DNA from: Nocardia cerradoensis NBRC 101014
GTDB taxonomy: Bacteria; Actinomycetota; Actinomycetes; Mycobacteriales; Mycobacteriaceae
Direction of reading: 5' to 3'
NCBI RefSeq assembly: GCF_000308535.1
Contig: NZ_BAFW01000030.1
Span: forward strand, 1-44,828
DNA length: 44,828 nucleotides
How positions within the stretch are numbered: the stretch's first letter is position 1; each line of letters begins with the position of its first letter. The notes under the pieces are model-generated. The model was not told where the DNA came from, did not search any database, and saw only the letters and a program-made list of their open reading frames with translations. Both the position numbers and the translations under genes were made by a program. This document shows, piece by piece, positions 42,712-44,828 of the stretch.

Positions 42712-44828
42712 ATGTCCACCGACGGATTCGTGCGCCGACCGCGGATCGCCCCGCCGCGGGCACCCGGCGGCGAGGTGGCGCTGACCGCCCCACCGGAGAT
42801 TCCGCGGCCGGTGCCGCCCGCGCTGCTGATGCGGCTCATGCCCGTGGTCATGGTGGTCGCGGTGGTCGGCATGATCGCGATGATGGTGATGATGGGGCGC
42901 AATCTGCTCGCCAACCCCTTCATGCTGATGTTCCCGATGATGATGCTGATGTCGATGGTCGGCATGATGGCGGGCATGCGCGGCTCGGGCGGCCCCAAGC
43001 GCGCCGCCGAACTGAACGAGGAACGCAAGGATTACTTCCGCTACCTCGACCAGGTCCGCCGCGATGTCCGCAAAACCGGTGGCGCACAGCTGCAATCGCT
43101 GATCTGGAGTCATCCGGAACCGGCCGACCTGCGCGCGGTGGCCGGGACCCGCCGGATGTGGGAACGCCGGCCCAACGACCCGGATTTCGGGCATGTGCGC
43201 GTCGGTGTCGGCAGTCACCGGCTGGCCACCAAACTGGCCCGCCCCGAAACCGGCCCGCTCGAGGACCTCGAGCCGGTGTCCACGGTCGCGTTGCGTCGCT
43301 TCGTGCGCACCCATTCGGTGGTGCACGGCCTGCCCACGGCCCTGTCGTTGCGGGCGTTCCCGGCGATCAACATCGAGGGACGCCCGGACGAGACGCGCAT
43401 GCTGGTGCGCGCCATGCTGATGGAATACGTGACCTTCCACGGCCCCGACCACGCCGCGGTCGCGATCATCTGCGCCGACCCGGATGCCGAGGCCTGGTCG
43501 TGGGCGAAATGGCTTCCGCACCTGCAACATCCGGTCGACCGCGACGGTATGGGCGCGGCCCGGATGATGTACCGGTCGCTGGCCGAACTGGAGACGTCCA
43601 TGGCCGCCGAACTGCTCGAGCGCGGCCGGTTCATGCGCAACGCGCAGCCCACCGCCGGGCGCATCCACCTGCTGGTGATCATCGACGACGGCTACGTCAG
43701 CGGAACCGAGCGGATCGTCAGCGATGCCGGACTGGATTCGGTGACCGTGCTCGACCTGACCGCACCGCAGGCCGGACTCGCGGTGCGCCGCGGTCTGCAG
43801 CTGGTGGTCGCCGACGGCACCGTCGCCGCGAGATCCGCCGCGGGCGTGGAGCAGTTCGCCGCTTCCGACCCGGTGACCATCGCCGAAGCACAGACCCTGG
43901 CGCGGGCGCTGGCCCGTTACCGGGTCGCCACCGCGGCCCAGATCGTGAGCCTCGGCGACGAATCGCGAGCCGTGCCCGGCCTGATGGAACTGCTGAAGAT
44001 TCCCGACGCCGCGCAGATCGATCCGGCGTCGGTGTGGCGCCCGCGCAACGATCGCGAGCGGCTGCGGGTGCCGATCGGCATCACTCCCGACGGTACGCCG
44101 GTCGAGATCGACATCAAGGAGTCGGCCGAGAACGGTATGGGACCGCACGGATTGTGCATCGGCGCAACGGGTTCGGGTAAGTCCGAATTCCTGCGGACCC
44201 TGGTGCTGTCCATGGTGACGACCCATTCGCCGGATCAGCTGAACATGGTGCTGGTCGACTTCAAGGGCGGCGCGACCTTCCTCGGACTGGAATCGCTCGC
44301 GCACGTCGCCGCGGTGATCACCAATCTCGAGGAGGAGATCGCCCTCGTCGATCGTATGAAGGACGCGCTGTCGGGCGAGATGACCCGGCGCCAGGAACTG
44401 CTCCGCTCGGCCGGCAACTTCGCCAACGTCACCGAATACGAGCGGGCCCGCGCGGCCGGGGCGGCTCTCGATCCACTGCCGGCGCTGTTCATCATCGTCG
44501 ACGAGTTCTCCGAACTGCTCTCGCAGAAGCCAGATTTCGCGGATCTGTTCGTCATGATCGGCCGCCTGGGCCGCTCGCTGCGCGTGCATCTGCTGCTGGC
44601 CTCGCAGCGGCTCGAGGAGAACAAATTGCGCGGCCTCGACTCCCACCTGTCCTACCGGATCGGCCTGCGCACCTTCTCCGCCAACGAATCACGCGCGGTC
44701 CTCGGCATCACCGACGCCTACCACCTGCCGAGTGTGCCGGGTTCGGGCTACCTCAAGAGCGATGCCGACGATCCGCTGCGGTTCAACGCCTGCTACGTCT
44801 CCGGCGCCTACGAATCACCCGCGGGGAA
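42712..44828 (+). CDS. eccC: EccC, FtsK/SpoIIIE-type ESX ATPase, 3' end cut by window edge
   Basis: 705 codons are seen from ATG 42712, two bases after the mycP stop; the gene continues past the right edge. Two membrane segments (~43-61 and ~69-88) are extremely Met-rich, with 18 Met in 50 residues. A DUF domain follows, then the first FtsK-like ATPase with Walker A GATGSGKSE (residues 484-492) and Walker B FIIVDEFSE (Asp597/Glu598). EccC hexamers recognise the Esx dimer tail and power export. The frame runs through the first ATPase with no stop, but the window ends before the second and third, so it cannot be told whether EccC is one chain (as in ESX-3, -4 and -5) or split (as in ESX-1). Confidence 0.95.
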   Translation, partial: MSTDGFVRRPRIAPPRAPGGEVALTAPPEIPRPVPPALLMRLMPVVMVVAVVGMIAMMVMMGRNLLANPFMLMFPMMMLMSMVGMMAGMRGSGGPKRAAELNEERKDYFRYLDQVRRDVRKTGGAQLQSLIWSHPEPADLRAVAGTRRMWERRPNDPDFGHVRVGVGSHRLATKLARPETGPLEDLEPVSTVALRRFVRTHSVVHGLPTALSLRAFPAINIEGRPDETRMLVRAMLMEYVTFHGPDHAAVAIICADPDAEAWSWAKWLPHLQHPVDRDGMGAARMMYRSLAELETSMAAELLERGRFMRNAQPTAGRIHLLVIIDDGYVSGTERIVSDAGLDSVTVLDLTAPQAGLAVRRGLQLVVADGTVAARSAAGVEQFAASDPVTIAEAQTLARALARYRVATAAQIVSLGDESRAVPGLMELLKIPDAAQIDPASVWRPRNDRERLRVPIGITPDGTPVEIDIKESAENGMGPHGLCIGATGSGKSEFLRTLVLSMVTTHSPDQLNMVLVDFKGGATFLGLESLAHVAAVITNLEEEIALVDRMKDALSGEMTRRQELLRSAGNFANVTEYERARAAGAALDPLPALFIIVDEFSELLSQKPDFADLFVMIGRLGRSLRVHLLLASQRLEENKLRGLDSHLSYRIGLRTFSANESRAVLGITDAYHLPSVPGSGYLKSDADDPLRFNACYVSGAYESPAG

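Noticed and set aside
42010..44646. 878-codon minus-strand frame
   Set aside because: Antisense to mycP and eccC, whose motifs (catalytic triad, Walker boxes) establish the plus strand as coding.

Overview
The window is very GC-rich actinobacterial DNA. It carries a type VII (ESX) secretion locus of the PE/PPE/EspG-containing kind, together with a giant multi-domain protein of polymorphic-toxin type. Gene content (EccB, EccC, EccD, EccE, EccA, mycosin, PE, PPE, EspG, EsxA/EsxB pair, YbaB-like and EspC-like proteins) and the codon bias point to a mycolic-acid actinomycete. Nocardia or a close relative is my best guess; this is inferred from gene families, not from a marker gene.

Layout. 1-2381: the 3' part of a Gly/Ser-rich secreted-protein gene and an EspG-like chaperone gene. 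2391-2834: a housekeeping gene, dtd, on the opposite strand. 2998-3844: a small WXG100-like protein and a YbaB-like protein. 3860-24172: one uninterrupted 6770-codon gene. Its product has a WXG100/CpnT-like N-terminus, long low-complexity linkers, a papain-fold/glutamine-deamidase-like domain, two copies of a metallopeptidase-like domain (one with HExxH, one without the Glu), a HopA1-like domain, about six copies of a helix-plus-beta module, a Trp-rich globular block, a histidine-rich tract and a small C-terminal domain. 24273-25877: a two-part protein whose first part resembles the YezG-type immunity family.

26074-31405 is a second substrate cassette: a WXG/PPE-like protein with Pro- and Gln-rich regions, an EspG-like protein, two YbaB-like proteins, an EspC-like protein and a hydrophobic EspA-like candidate. 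31415-34282 is a compact operon PE, PPE, EspG, EsxB-like, EsxA-like, ending in a perfect hairpin. 34357-44828 is the secretion machine: eccE(-), eccB(+), eccA(-), eccD(+), mycP(+), eccC(+, cut by the right edge).

How the parts may work together. The Ecc proteins and mycosin form the membrane channel and its protease. EccA and the three EspG-like proteins handle substrates in the cytosol. The PE/PPE, Esx, EspC-like and WXG proteins and the giant toxin are the likely cargo, and the gene after the giant is the likely immunity factor. The best candidate for an undescribed system is the giant protein with its escort genes (WXG, YbaB) and immunity gene. It is organised like the Mycobacterium tuberculosis EsxE/EsxF-CpnT-IFT locus but is far larger, with its recognisable enzyme-like domains inside the protein and not at its C-terminus.

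There is no intergenic stretch above 300 bases. I saw no tRNA, rRNA, insertion sequence, CRISPR array or origin.
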